The notes beneath the pieces were generated by a model. It ran no database searches and was not told the origin of the DNA. It worked only from the letters and a program-made list of their open reading frames with translations. The translations under genes and the position numbers were made by a program. This document shows, in pieces, positions 1 through 7,820 of a DNA stretch of 18,699 nt. Every line of letters starts with the position of its first letter. Position 1 is the stretch's first letter. This stretch comes from JAQVWU01 sp964628455 (lineage in GTDB: Bacteria > Bacillota > Clostridia > Oscillospirales > CAG-272). The stretch lies in NCBI GenBank assembly GCA_964628455.1, contig CAZVPD010000068.1, positions 1 through 18,699 of the forward strand, written 5' to 3'.

Positions 1-1
1 C

Positions 2-1534
2 GCCGGAAAAACCACGCTGACGGAAAAACTGCTGCTCTACGGGGGCGCCATCCGGGAGGCGGGCGCCGTCAAAGGCGGAAAAAACAGCCGGTACGCCGTG
101 TCCGACTGGATGGAGATCGAAAAGCAGAGGGGCATATCGGTCATCTCGAGCGTCATGAATTTCGATTACGAGGGATACCGCATCAACATCCTGGACACCC
201 CCGGCCATCAGGATTTCTGCGAGGACACCTACAGGACGCTGACGGCCGCCGACAGCGCCGTGATGCTGATCGACGGGGCCAAGGGCGTCGAGGAGCAGAC
301 GAAAAAGCTCTTCCATGTCTGCAGGATGAGGCATATCCCTATTTTTACTTTTGTAAACAAGATGGACAGATACTCAAAGAATCCCCTCGACCTCATGGAG
401 GAGATCGAGTCGACCCTCGGCATCCGGTCCTGCGCGGTCAACTGGCCGATCGGAACGGACGGGGACTTCAAAGGCGTCTACAACAGGAAACTGTCCCGCA
501 TCGAGCTTTTTCAGCCCGGCAGCCACGGGCGGAAGATCGTCGCTTCGGACACGTCCGATGTCGACGACAGCCGCTTCAGGGATCTCATCGGCGGGCACCT
601 GCACGACAGGCTGTGCGCCGACATCCGTCTGCTCGATACGGCAGGCGAGGAGTTCGACCTGAACAAAGTGCTTGAGGGAGAACTGACGCCGCTGTTTTTC
701 GGGAGCGCGATGAACAACTTCGGAGTCGAGCCCTTCCTGAAGGAATTTATCAGTATGGCCCCCGCGCCGAAGGCGGTGAAGCACAGCGAAGGCGAAGTCC
801 ATCCGGCGGACGAAGAATTCAGCGGGTTCGTCTTTAAGATCCAGGCGAACATGAACCCGGCACACCGCGACAGGGTCGCCTTTATCCGGATCTGCTCGGG
901 AAAATACGACAAGGCCATGGAAGTGACCGACATGAGGTCGGGCAAAACCATACGCCTGGCGCAGCCCCAGCAGTTTATCGCGCAGGACAGAAAGATCGTC
1001 GAGGAGGCATACGCGGGCGATATCATCGGTGTACTCGACCCGGGTGTTTTCAACATCGGGGACACCCTTTGCGGGGGCAAAAGCAGATTCCGCTTCGAGG
1101 GCATGCCGATGTTCCCTGCGGAGCATTTCATGGTCATCAGCGCGAAGGATTCCTCCAAGCGCAAGCAGTTTTTAAAGGGCATCAGCCAGATAGCCGAGGA
1201 AGGCGCGGTCCAGGTCTTCAAACAGCCCAATCTGGGCGTCGAAACGCTGACGGTCGGGGTTGCCGGCGAACTGCAGTTCGACGTGCTTGAATACAGGCTG
1301 CTCAATGAATACAAGGTGGAGCTCAGGACCCAGAAGCTGCCCTACGCGATGGCGCGCTGGGTCCTGACGGCGAAGGATATCGCGGATATCTACCGCTACA
1401 GCGAGAGCATCCTCATGGTGGAGGACGCCTTCGGAAGGCCCGTGCTGCTTTTCAAGGACAAATGGGCGCTGGCGAGGGCGGAGGAAAAAAACAAGGACGT
1501 GAAATTTCTCGATATAGCGCCGCCCGTGACCTGA
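2..1534 (+). CDS. prfC: Peptide chain release factor 3 (RF3), 5'-truncated by window edge
   Basis: RF3 is a translational GTPase that removes RF1/RF2 from the ribosome after peptide release; it acts in the cytoplasm. The reading frame is open from base 2, so the GTG at 98 is an internal Val and not the start. The first visible residues are AGKTTLTEKLL, the end of the P-loop. Then follow DWMEIEKQRGISV (switch I, RF3-type), DTPGHQDF (G3, from visible residue 65), NKMD (G4, 119-122) and GSAMNNFGVEPFL (G5 region, typical of RF3). EF-G-like domains II and III follow, and the frame stops at TGA 1532-1534. About 510 residues are visible, against roughly 525-530 for the family, so only about 15 N-terminal residues are missing. 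helD starts 35 bp downstream on the same strand, so the two are probably co-transcribed. Identification is secure; only the start is unseen. Confidence 0.96.
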   Translation, partial: AGKTTLTEKLLLYGGAIREAGAVKGGKNSRYAVSDWMEIEKQRGISVISSVMNFDYEGYRINILDTPGHQDFCEDTYRTLTAADSAVMLIDGAKGVEEQTKKLFHVCRMRHIPIFTFVNKMDRYSKNPLDLMEEIESTLGIRSCAVNWPIGTDGDFKGVYNRKLSRIELFQPGSHGRKIVASDTSDVDDSRFRDLIGGHLHDRLCADIRLLDTAGEEFDLNKVLEGELTPLFFGSAMNNFGVEPFLKEFISMAPAPKAVKHSEGEVHPADEEFSGFVFKIQANMNPAHRDRVAFIRICSGKYDKAMEVTDMRSGKTIRLAQPQQFIAQDRKIVEEAYAGDIIGVLDPGVFNIGDTLCGGKSRFRFEGMPMFPAEHFMVISAKDSSKRKQFLKGISQIAEEGAVQVFKQPNLGVETLTVGVAGELQFDVLEYRLLNEYKVELRTQKLPYAMARWVLTAKDIADIYRYSESILMVEDAFGRPVLLFKDKWALARAEEKNKDVKFLDIAPPVT

Positions 1535-1569
1535 TCCGGATCAGCGGGCACATGAAAGGAACGTGATTT

Positions 1570-3870
1570 ATGCCTTTAAAAGAGCATGCGGATTATCCGG
1601 CCGAAGTACGCAGACTGAAGGACACGGTCGACGCCGTCGGCCGGATCATCGAAGAAAACATCGAAAAAAAGAGCATTCTCAGGGAGGACATCACTGCGGA
1701 ATTCGAAAACATGGACCGCACGGACAGCGCGCAGAGCTATCAGCGCGCCGCCGTCGGGGAAGCGCTCTTTGATATGGCGGTGCAGCAGCTCAAAGCCCTG
1801 ATCAAAGCCGCGCAAAAGCCGTATTTCAGCCGCATCGACATCAGGCGGGAGGACAGCGCCGAAACCAAAAAATTCTATATCGGCAAGCTCGCTCTGGTCG
1901 GCGACGACATCGAAAATCCGCTGATCGTCGACTGGCGCGCGCCTGTCGCGGGCGTCTACTACGACGGGCGCCTCGGAAAGGTGACCTATGAGGCGCCGGG
2001 CGGGACGCAGCACGCCGAACTGTTCCTCAAAAGGCAGTATACCATCAGCAAAGCCGAACTGACCGATATGAACGACGTCGACATCACGGCAAACGACGCT
2101 TTTCTGCAGGCGGTCCTCGGAGAAAACAAGGACAGACGGCTTCAGGATATCGTATCCACGATCCAGGCGGAGCAGAACAGGATCATCCGCGCCGGCATCT
2201 CCGGATCCGTGATCGTGCAGGGCGTCGCGGGAAGCGGCAAAACGACCATAGCCCTTCACAGAATAGCGTATCTCATCTACACGTATGCCGGGGAGTTCGC
2301 TCCGCCGGATTTTCTGATCCTCGCCCCGAACAGGCTTTTTCTCAATTATATCTCCGAGGTCCTGCCCGAACTCGGGGTCGAGAACATCAGGCAGTCGACC
2401 TGGGCGGACCTGTGCCGCGAACTTTTCGGCCTGAAGTTGAAACTCGCGGACAACAGCGAAAAGCTTTTGCGGACAACGGCCGGAGAGGAAGCGGCCGACC
2501 TGCGTGCCGTCGCGAAATTCAAATCGTCGCTTGAATTCCGCGATATCCTGGACAGCTACGCCGAACACCTGGCGCTCGAATTTATCCCGGACCGGGATTT
2601 CACCCTCGGGGAATATACGGTTTTCACCGCGGGCGATATCCGGAGGATCTTTACAGGCGCCCTTGCGGGAAGCGACAGAGAGCGTCCGACCCCTCCCTAC
2701 AAACGGCTGCCATACATCAGAAAAGCCCTTCAGGACAGGCTGAAGGAAGAATCGGATGCGATCCTGCAGCGCATCGACGACAGCTATGAACGGCAGATAC
2801 GGGAGATACGGGAGACATTGCCGCCGTCCGCGGACCGCAGGCTGAAGATCGTCGCCCTGTTCGACGAACGCGACGAAAAGATGCGTTTTATCAAAAAAGC
2901 TGCGAGGACCGCCGTCGCGAAGTATTTCGCTCTGCTTCCGAAAAAGGACCTGACCGCTTATTACAGGGAACTGACGACCGATCCCGAAAAAATGCTCCTC
3001 TTTTCCGGCAGGAACAAAGACATGAGCCGGCTGCCCGGATTCATGGCGAAATACTGCCGGCACAACGCGCAGCTCCTGCGCAGGGGCACGGCCGATCCCG
3101 AAGACCTGACCGCGCTGCTGTATCTCGCGCACAAACTCTTCGGCATCGAAGACGCGCCGGTGACGAAATACATCGTCGCGGACGAGGCGCAGGATCTCGG
3201 TCTGTTTCAGCTCTATACGCTCAGGGAGATTTTCCGCTGCGAACGGTTCACGCTGCTCGGTGACCTGGCGCAGGGCATCCGTTCCGAAGCGGGGCTCGGC
3301 AGCTGGCGGGAGGTGACCGGGATACTCCCGAAATGCAGCTTTCTGACGCTGGAGCAGAGTTACCGCACGACTGTCGAGATCATGAACGCGGCAAACGCGG
3401 TGTTGAAATACAGCGGGATCCCGGATCTCGTATTCGCGAAACCAGTCGTGCGTTTCGGCGCAAAACCGAGCCTGCGCAAGGTGCCTGACAGGGAGTCGCT
3501 TTCCCGGGAGGTCGCGCTCCGGATCGCGGCGCTGAAGGCAAAAGGATACCGGTCGGTCGCCGTCATCTGCAGGACCGCGGCGGAATGCGCCCTCCTTGCG
3601 CAGCTGCCCGGCATGCCGGAGCTCAGGCAGCTGAACCCCGACGACCCGGCATATGAGGGGGGGACCGTGATCGTTCCCTCGTATCACGCCAAAGGCCTCG
3701 AGTTCGACGCCGTGCTCATCTGCGCGGTGACGGAGGATTTCCTGCCCGAAGAACAGGACGTCAGGCTGCTGTACGTGGCCATGACAAGGGCGCTGCACAG
3801 CCTCGATTTCATCTGCCTCGACGGCAGGCTCGCGCTGCTCGACGGCATCGAAGAGATCACCGGGGCATAA
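1570..3870 (+). CDS. helD: HelD-like superfamily 1 helicase / RNA polymerase recycling ATPase
   Basis: A 766-residue UvrD/Rep-fold (superfamily 1) ATPase. The N-terminal part is not that of UvrD or PcrA. It has a charged helical start (residues 1-75, a likely coiled coil) and then PYFSRIDIR and VDWRAPVAGVYYDGRLG, the signature of HelD proteins, which in Bacillus and mycobacteria displace nucleic acid from stalled RNA polymerase. Motor motifs, in order: Walker A GVAGSGKTT (218-226), Walker B/motif II DEAQD (538-542), motif III-like LLGDLAQGI, motif IV-like LEQSYRTT, motif V SYHAKGLEFD (704-713) and motif VI YVAMTRA (735-741). The start is ATG 1570 with AAAGGA at 1555-1560, 9 bases upstream. 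It lies 35 bp after prfC. The RNA polymerase role is inferred from the family; a DNA-repair helicase is the alternative but fits the N-terminus less well. Confidence 0.88.
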   Translation: MPLKEHADYPAEVRRLKDTVDAVGRIIEENIEKKSILREDITAEFENMDRTDSAQSYQRAAVGEALFDMAVQQLKALIKAAQKPYFSRIDIRREDSAETKKFYIGKLALVGDDIENPLIVDWRAPVAGVYYDGRLGKVTYEAPGGTQHAELFLKRQYTISKAELTDMNDVDITANDAFLQAVLGENKDRRLQDIVSTIQAEQNRIIRAGISGSVIVQGVAGSGKTTIALHRIAYLIYTYAGEFAPPDFLILAPNRLFLNYISEVLPELGVENIRQSTWADLCRELFGLKLKLADNSEKLLRTTAGEEAADLRAVAKFKSSLEFRDILDSYAEHLALEFIPDRDFTLGEYTVFTAGDIRRIFTGALAGSDRERPTPPYKRLPYIRKALQDRLKEESDAILQRIDDSYERQIREIRETLPPSADRRLKIVALFDERDEKMRFIKKAARTAVAKYFALLPKKDLTAYYRELTTDPEKMLLFSGRNKDMSRLPGFMAKYCRHNAQLLRRGTADPEDLTALLYLAHKLFGIEDAPVTKYIVADEAQDLGLFQLYTLREIFRCERFTLLGDLAQGIRSEAGLGSWREVTGILPKCSFLTLEQSYRTTVEIMNAANAVLKYSGIPDLVFAKPVVRFGAKPSLRKVPDRESLSREVALRIAALKAKGYRSVAVICRTAAECALLAQLPGMPELRQLNPDDPAYEGGTVIVPSYHAKGLEFDAVLICAVTEDFLPEEQDVRLLYVAMTRALHSLDFICLDGRLALLDGIEEITGA

Positions 3871-3928
3871 AAAAGCTCCGTGCGGGACAAGGAACCTTCA
3901 TTCCTTTCTCATTCGCGGCCGTATAAAC

Positions 3929-3967
3929 GCATAACGGCTCCGGGCTGTCGGCCCGGAGCCGTTATGC
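3929..3967. terminator. Perfect 17-bp hairpin between convergent genes, probable bidirectional terminator
   Basis: The left arm 3929-3945 (GCATAACGGCTCCGGGC) pairs perfectly with 3951-3967 across a 5-base loop (TGTCG). It lies between the helD stop (3870) and the stop of the minus-strand carbohydrate-binding protein (3987), where a shared terminator is expected. The U-tract is poor on both sides (TGTTGTTCT on plus, CGTTTATA on minus). It may therefore depend on Rho or processing, or simply insulate the two transcripts. Confidence 0.75.
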
Positions 3968-3986
3968 TGTTGTTCTGCGAAACAGA

Positions 3987-4823
3987 TCAGGCGCGCTTTT
4001 TGGATGCGGTAAACAGGACGGCTGCGGCGGCTGCGGCAAGAAGCAGCAGGGCGGCCGCGTCGCCGGTCTGCGCGGCGAGGGCTTCGGCTGCCGCTTCTTC
4101 GGCGGGCGCCTCCGTTTCGGGTTCCGCTATGACGGGGGCGTCGGCAAGGACGATATAGTCATACATCGTCACGTCCCAGCTTCCGCCGCCCAGGGAGTTG
4201 GCGGGAAACACGCAGGTGCGGGTCGCTTCGTCGGCCATGTCGTTGATCTGGAGCTGAAGGCCGATCGTTTCGCCGATTTTTCCCGAGGCGTGCGGGATCT
4301 TGAATTCCACGGCATAACCGGTCGCGGTCGCTTTTGCGGCGTATTCGAATATGCCGTCGGCTATCGAAGCGTCCGCTCCGTAGGAGTTGGAGTCCGTGAA
4401 CTGGAAGGAAGGACGGCCGGTGTAGTCGATGCGGTACTGCATCGGGTCCGCGCCGTCGTTGTCCACGTCAAGGAAAACTTCAAGGCTGTCGGCCATCCAG
4501 GGGGTGTTGCTCTGGATGTCTTCGGTGACGGGTACGATGGTGGCGTCCGTGATCTCACCGTATACATAGATGAATCCGTCGGCCCAGAGAATATAGGAGT
4601 CGCCGTTTGTCGCCGTGTCGGGTTCGTTTTCGTAGTGTTTGCGGTCCTGATGGATCTTAAGCGCATAGTCATAAGCCGCGTCTTTCTCTCCGTCAAGAAC
4701 GACAGCCGCCGGGGATTTTGCCACATCGCCGTAGCTGACGCCTTCCGCTACCGCAAGCACCGGAAGCAGGGTCATAAGCGCCGCCATAACGAGGCACGCG
4801 AGGATCTGCAATGTCTTTTTCAA
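3987..4823 (-). CDS. Secreted CBM9-like carbohydrate-binding protein with C-terminal surface anchor
   Basis: A 278-residue exported protein. Residues 1-26 form a signal peptide (KK, then LACLVMAALMTLLPVLAVA, then a cleavage site near AVA-EG). Residues about 38-227 resemble a family 9 carbohydrate-binding/DOMON-like beta-sandwich: VVLDGEKDAAYD, WADGFIYVYGEITD, DSLEVFLDVDNDG, QYRIDYTGRPSF and GYAVEFKIPHAS. An Ala/Glu/Pro linker (233-250) leads to LAAQTGD (249-255), a hydrophobic Leu/Ala stretch and a SKKRA tail. This is the layout of a sortase signal, but the motif departs from LPxTG. No catalytic domain is present. It probably binds sugar at the cell surface. The start is TTG at 4823, chosen because AGGGAGG sits 8 bases upstream and the signal peptide begins there. 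It has its own promoter at 4856-4883. The CBM9 call rests on fold-like motifs and could be a sister family. Confidence 0.72.
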   Translation of the reverse strand: MKKTLQILACLVMAALMTLLPVLAVAEGVSYGDVAKSPAAVVLDGEKDAAYDYALKIHQDRKHYENEPDTATNGDSYILWADGFIYVYGEITDATIVPVTEDIQSNTPWMADSLEVFLDVDNDGADPMQYRIDYTGRPSFQFTDSNSYGADASIADGIFEYAAKATATGYAVEFKIPHASGKIGETIGLQLQINDMADEATRTCVFPANSLGGGSWDVTMYDYIVLADAPVIAEPETEAPAEEAAAEALAAQTGDAAALLLLAAAAAAVLFTASKKRA

Positions 4824-4855
4824 AATAATGTCCTCCCTAAATTTACCGACAGCCC

Positions 4856-4883
4856 ATTATACCCGATTATACGGCTAAATCAA
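4856..4883 (-). promoter_or_regulatory. Sigma-A-type promoter for the CBM9-like gene
   Basis: On the minus strand, TTGATT (4883-4878) and TATAAT (4861-4856) are separated by 16 bases. The -10 is a perfect consensus and lies about 33 bases upstream of the TTG start. The gene can therefore be transcribed independently of the operon upstream of it. Confidence 0.7.
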
Positions 4884-4918
4884 GCGGTTTTTGTATGATA
4901 ATAAAATTTTTCTATAAA

Positions 4919-4935
4919 TCGGGATTTTTTCCCGA
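4919..4935 (-). terminator. Small hairpin, possible terminator of the operon ending at 5001
   Basis: TCGGGA (4919-4924) pairs with TCCCGA (4930-4935) across a 5-base loop. On the minus strand it is followed by TTTATAGAAAAATTTT. It lies 66 bases past the stop of the glycyl radical enzyme gene and just upstream of the next promoter. The stem is only 6 bp, so termination efficiency is doubtful. Confidence 0.4.
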
Positions 4936-5000
4936 ACAAATTCCCATCCCGTGTTCCGTCTGCAATTTCCGGTCTTTTTGTCATATAAAGGCTTCCCGCT

Positions 5001-6974
5001 TTAATATTCGGTGCGCTCGTATACGGACCGGCGCAGCTCGGGCGAAAGGTTTTTAAAATACTCGGAATAGCCGCCGATGCGGACGATCAGGTTTCCGTGC
5101 GCTTCGGGATCTTCGAGCGCTTCGGCCAGCTCCTGTTTTGACACGCAGGTGATCTGCAGCTGCATGCCGCCTTTTTTGAAATAGCCGGAAACAAGGGGCT
5201 TTATGACCCCGGACGGACTGTTTTTGGCGATGCGGATGTTCATGACGGGCGTGCCGGCCGCAAGGGGCTGCGCAAGGCGGGCCGCGCTCGCGAGCAGCGC
5301 CGTCGGTCCCGCGGTGTCGCGGTTATGGACCGCGCCGATCGAGTCGCAGAGGGGTTCGCCGGCGCGCCTGCCGTCGGGTGTGGCGCCGACGCACCTGCCG
5401 GCGTATGTGTAGGTCGCGAACTGAATGGAGGACGGCAGGAAGGCTTCTCCGGAGGAGGGCCTGACCTCCCGGAAAGCTCCGAATAGGGCGGCGGAAAAAT
5501 CGTGCGCGGTGCCGTCGGCGTCCGGGTCGTCGACGCCGTAGTGCGGGCAGCGTTTCAGCTCCTCGAAAAAGGCTGGATCGCCTTCGTTCAGCAGGCGCAG
5601 AAAACCGGCCGCGTCATACCTGCGCCGGACAAAAACCAGGTCGCGGACCGCGAGCAGCGAGTCGATGACGTTGATCAGCCCCGCGATGTTGATCACGCTC
5701 CACGACCGGCGCGCGCCGCCGGCGTTGAAGTCGAGGCCGCGTCCGATGCAGTCGTCGATCAGGAGCGTGCGGACGGGATGCGGACGGACCGCCGCTCGGA
5801 CGGCGCGGGCCCGGTCGACGTCGCCGAGTATGTCGAAGACGACGCGGCGCGTTTCGTCCAGCAGTCCTGCGTAAAACGCCTCGTAGCTGCCGGCTTTCTC
5901 CAGGTTCGCGTTCATATAACCGCAGAAGATCAGGGCGACGTTGATGCCCGCGTCCAGCGAACCGACGTTGGATATCCCCGAAAGCATCGATTCCGTGCAG
6001 CCGCCGCCGCAGAAGCGGAGCAGGTCCTCTTTATTGACGCCCGGCATCAGTTCGGCCAGGGCGGACTGATACAGGTCCTCGTGGTAAAACGAAGGCTGGC
6101 CGCATCCCGACAGGACCGCCTCCGCGGCGGCTTCCCAGACTTCGGCGGGCGTCGAATCGCTGACGCGCAGCTCGAGGCTCGGACGCCGCAGGCCCTTTAT
6201 CGCCCGGAGGCACCGGACCGTGAGAGGATTGCATTCGGGTCCGAGGGCGCCCGTCCAGCCGTCGTTGGCGTCGATGTTGACAAAGTATTCCCGAAGCAGG
6301 TCCGTGATGTCCTCACCCCGGTAAAAAGGGTAAAGGTCGGTATCCAGCATTCCGGGATTGTCGCAGCCGTCCATATAATAGATAAAGTTAAAGCAGACGA
6401 CCGCCCGGTACAGATTATCGGCGGGCAGGAACGGAACGCGCTCCAGCGCCGCAATGAGCTCGGGGAAAGCGTTCTTTTCACGCAGCTCCGCGAGCGAACG
6501 GGCATGGAAATCGCGTATGCCTTCGATCACGTCCGCAATTCCGTCCCGGAACGCCGGGTCCGGGCACTCCTGCGCACGGCGGGCATAGGAATCCAGTCCT
6601 TCGCGTGCGATCCTGCCGTAATTCGGAATGGAATGCGTGTACATATTGCCGCCGACGTCATGGGGGCTCCGGACGGAGGGCACGGCGGGCAGCGCTTCGC
6701 GCAGCAGGGCGGCGCATTCCGGGCTTTTTTTCTCCATTCCGGCCGGATCATAGCTGTAGGTGAACGAATAACTCGGGACCAGCGCCGCGGACCCGCGGAA
6801 CAGGCGCCCCGAGGGAAAAAGCCGGCCGCCGTCATAGTCCGGGACGGGCATTGCCTCCCACCAGCGACGCTGGGCGCGCGAAAACCGCGCGAAAGGGGAC
6901 GCTTCGGTATCCTCAAACAGGCCGGCCGCGTAGGGTTCGCCGATATCGTAAAAAAGCCGTGACAGGTTACTCAT
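5001..6974 (-). CDS. Short glycyl radical enzyme (pyruvate formate-lyase superfamily), eliminase-type active site, substrate unknown
   Basis: A 657-residue glycyl radical enzyme. The radical-bearing glycine is G635 in VRIGGYSEYF (631-640), 23 residues before the C-terminus. The thiyl cysteine is C326 in GGGCTESMLSG. Residue +2 is E328, the Cys-x-Glu pairing of dehydratases and C-N/C-S lyases, not the Cys-Cys of pyruvate formate-lyase. THSIPNY (113-119) matches the conserved His-containing loop of the family, and GTPVMNIRIAKN (574-585) lies near the radical loop. It is about 100-150 residues shorter than typical members; the loss is on the N-terminal side, since the Cys-to-Gly spacing (309) is normal. 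ATG 6974 is chosen because AAGGG lies 9 bases upstream; the open frame extends further upstream but overlaps nagB. It is the last gene of the operon, 53 bp after nagB. The radical-SAM activase it needs is not in the window. The substrate cannot be named. Confidence 0.88.
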   Translation of the reverse strand: MSNLSRLFYDIGEPYAAGLFEDTEASPFARFSRAQRRWWEAMPVPDYDGGRLFPSGRLFRGSAALVPSYSFTYSYDPAGMEKKSPECAALLREALPAVPSVRSPHDVGGNMYTHSIPNYGRIAREGLDSYARRAQECPDPAFRDGIADVIEGIRDFHARSLAELREKNAFPELIAALERVPFLPADNLYRAVVCFNFIYYMDGCDNPGMLDTDLYPFYRGEDITDLLREYFVNIDANDGWTGALGPECNPLTVRCLRAIKGLRRPSLELRVSDSTPAEVWEAAAEAVLSGCGQPSFYHEDLYQSALAELMPGVNKEDLLRFCGGGCTESMLSGISNVGSLDAGINVALIFCGYMNANLEKAGSYEAFYAGLLDETRRVVFDILGDVDRARAVRAAVRPHPVRTLLIDDCIGRGLDFNAGGARRSWSVINIAGLINVIDSLLAVRDLVFVRRRYDAAGFLRLLNEGDPAFFEELKRCPHYGVDDPDADGTAHDFSAALFGAFREVRPSSGEAFLPSSIQFATYTYAGRCVGATPDGRRAGEPLCDSIGAVHNRDTAGPTALLASAARLAQPLAAGTPVMNIRIAKNSPSGVIKPLVSGYFKKGGMQLQITCVSKQELAEALEDPEAHGNLIVRIGGYSEYFKNLSPELRRSVYERTEY

Positions 6975-7027
6975 AGATAGATTCCCTTGTTCCTTGTTTT
7001 TTCCGGATCCGCGGCGAACCGCGTCTG

Positions 7028-7738
7028 TCAGTCGTTTTCCGCCCACAGGACGGTGCAGCTCGGATGATAATGCAGGACCGAAACGGGGATCTGCGGGGTG
7101 CAGACCTCGTTTTTCAGCTGTCCGATCATTTCGGCCTTGTCGGGACCGGCCACGACCAGAATTTCCCTCGCGGACATGATAGTCTTGATCCCCATGCTCA
7201 GCGCGGTCTTGGGCACGTCCTCGGCACGGTCGAAAAACCGCTTGTTTGCCTCGATCGTCGATTCGGTCAGCTGCACCTGCCTGGTGTAGTGGTAAAACAC
7301 ATCGCCGGGCTCGTTGAATCCGATATGCCCGTTGCGCCCGATCCCGAGAAGCTGCAGGTCGATCCCCCCCGCTTTTTTGATCCTGTTTTCGTATTCGAGG
7401 CATTCTTTGCCGAAATCTTCGGCCATGCCGTCGGGGACATGAACGTTTTTCTTTTTGATGTTCACGTAGCGGAACAAATTCTTCATCATGAAATAGTAAT
7501 AGCTCTGCGGATCCTTCCGGCTCAGCCCGCAGTATTCGTCGAGATTGAACGTGACCGCTTCGGAAAAATCGGCAAGACCGTTCCTGTACATTTCGATCAG
7601 GTTCCTGTAGGTACCGAGCGGCGTGGACCCCGTCGCGAATCCCAGCACGCTCCCGGGCTTTTTATTGAGCTGGACCGCTATGATGTTTGCCGCGATCCTG
7701 CTCATATCCTGATAGTTTTTTGCCTTGATCATCTGCAT
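7028..7738 (-). CDS. nagB: Glucosamine-6-phosphate deaminase
   Basis: A 236-residue cytoplasmic enzyme converting glucosamine-6-phosphate to fructose-6-phosphate plus ammonia, the last step of amino-sugar breakdown. Motifs seen: GFATGSTPLGTY (phosphate loop, 33-44), FNLDEYCGL (64-72, with D67) and GIGRNGHIGFNEPG (132-145, with catalytic H138 and E143). The length matches the usual 235-265. ATG 7738 is chosen because AAGGAGA ends 8 bases upstream and the protein aligns from there; the open frame runs 72 residues further upstream but that part is basic, low-complexity sequence overlapping the previous gene. No nagA deacetylase or sugar PTS gene is nearby, so the source of its substrate must be elsewhere or come from this operon. 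An unusual hairpin lies just upstream (7767-7797). A related 6-phosphogluconolactonase-fold isomerase is a less likely alternative. Confidence 0.92.
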   Translation of the reverse strand: MQMIKAKNYQDMSRIAANIIAVQLNKKPGSVLGFATGSTPLGTYRNLIEMYRNGLADFSEAVTFNLDEYCGLSRKDPQSYYYFMMKNLFRYVNIKKKNVHVPDGMAEDFGKECLEYENRIKKAGGIDLQLLGIGRNGHIGFNEPGDVFYHYTRQVQLTESTIEANKRFFDRAEDVPKTALSMGIKTIMSAREILVVAGPDKAEMIGQLKNEVCTPQIPVSVLHYHPSCTVLWAEND

Positions 7739-7766
7739 GATATGGTTCTCCTTAAAATTAAAATTC

Positions 7767-7797
7767 GTTTGCGGCCGCCGTTTGCGGCCGCCGTTTA
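7767..7797 (-). repeat. Tandem 13-bp repeat carrying two GCGGCCGC palindromes, possible hairpin upstream of nagB
   Basis: The unit GTTTGCGGCCGCC occurs at 7767-7779 and 7780-7792, followed by a partial third copy (GTTTA). Each unit contains the self-complementary octamer GCGGCCGC (7771-7778 and 7784-7791), so the two copies can fold into an 8-bp all-GC stem with a 5-base loop. On the minus strand the hairpin is followed by AAACGAATTTTAATTTT. It sits in the 82-bp gap between the sugar-binding lipoprotein and nagB, where it could attenuate or process the transcript. Confidence 0.7.
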
Positions 7798-7820
7798 CGG
7801 CGTGTCTCTGCCGCGCTTTT

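Noticed and set aside
374..1314. Two overlapping minus-strand open frames (250 and 267 codons) opposite prfC
   Set aside because: Both are antisense images of a well-conserved GTPase and show no domain of their own.
1576..3798. A 740-codon open frame on the minus strand opposite the HelD-like gene
   Set aside because: It mirrors the helicase almost end to end, its translation is low-complexity and Arg/Asp/Val-rich with no family motif, and the plus strand carries a full set of helicase motifs. It results from GC-rich codon use.
5502..6962. A 486-codon plus-strand open frame opposite the glycyl radical enzyme
   Set aside because: No recognisable motif, Arg/Val/Asp-rich translation and no ribosome-binding site; the opposite strand has clear thiyl and glycyl radical motifs.
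6975..7403. A 143-residue N-terminal extension of the glycyl radical enzyme frame
   Set aside because: It lies inside nagB in another frame, reads as low-complexity Arg/Gly-rich sequence, and a good ribosome-binding site precedes ATG 6974. It does not restore the missing N-terminal domain of longer relatives.
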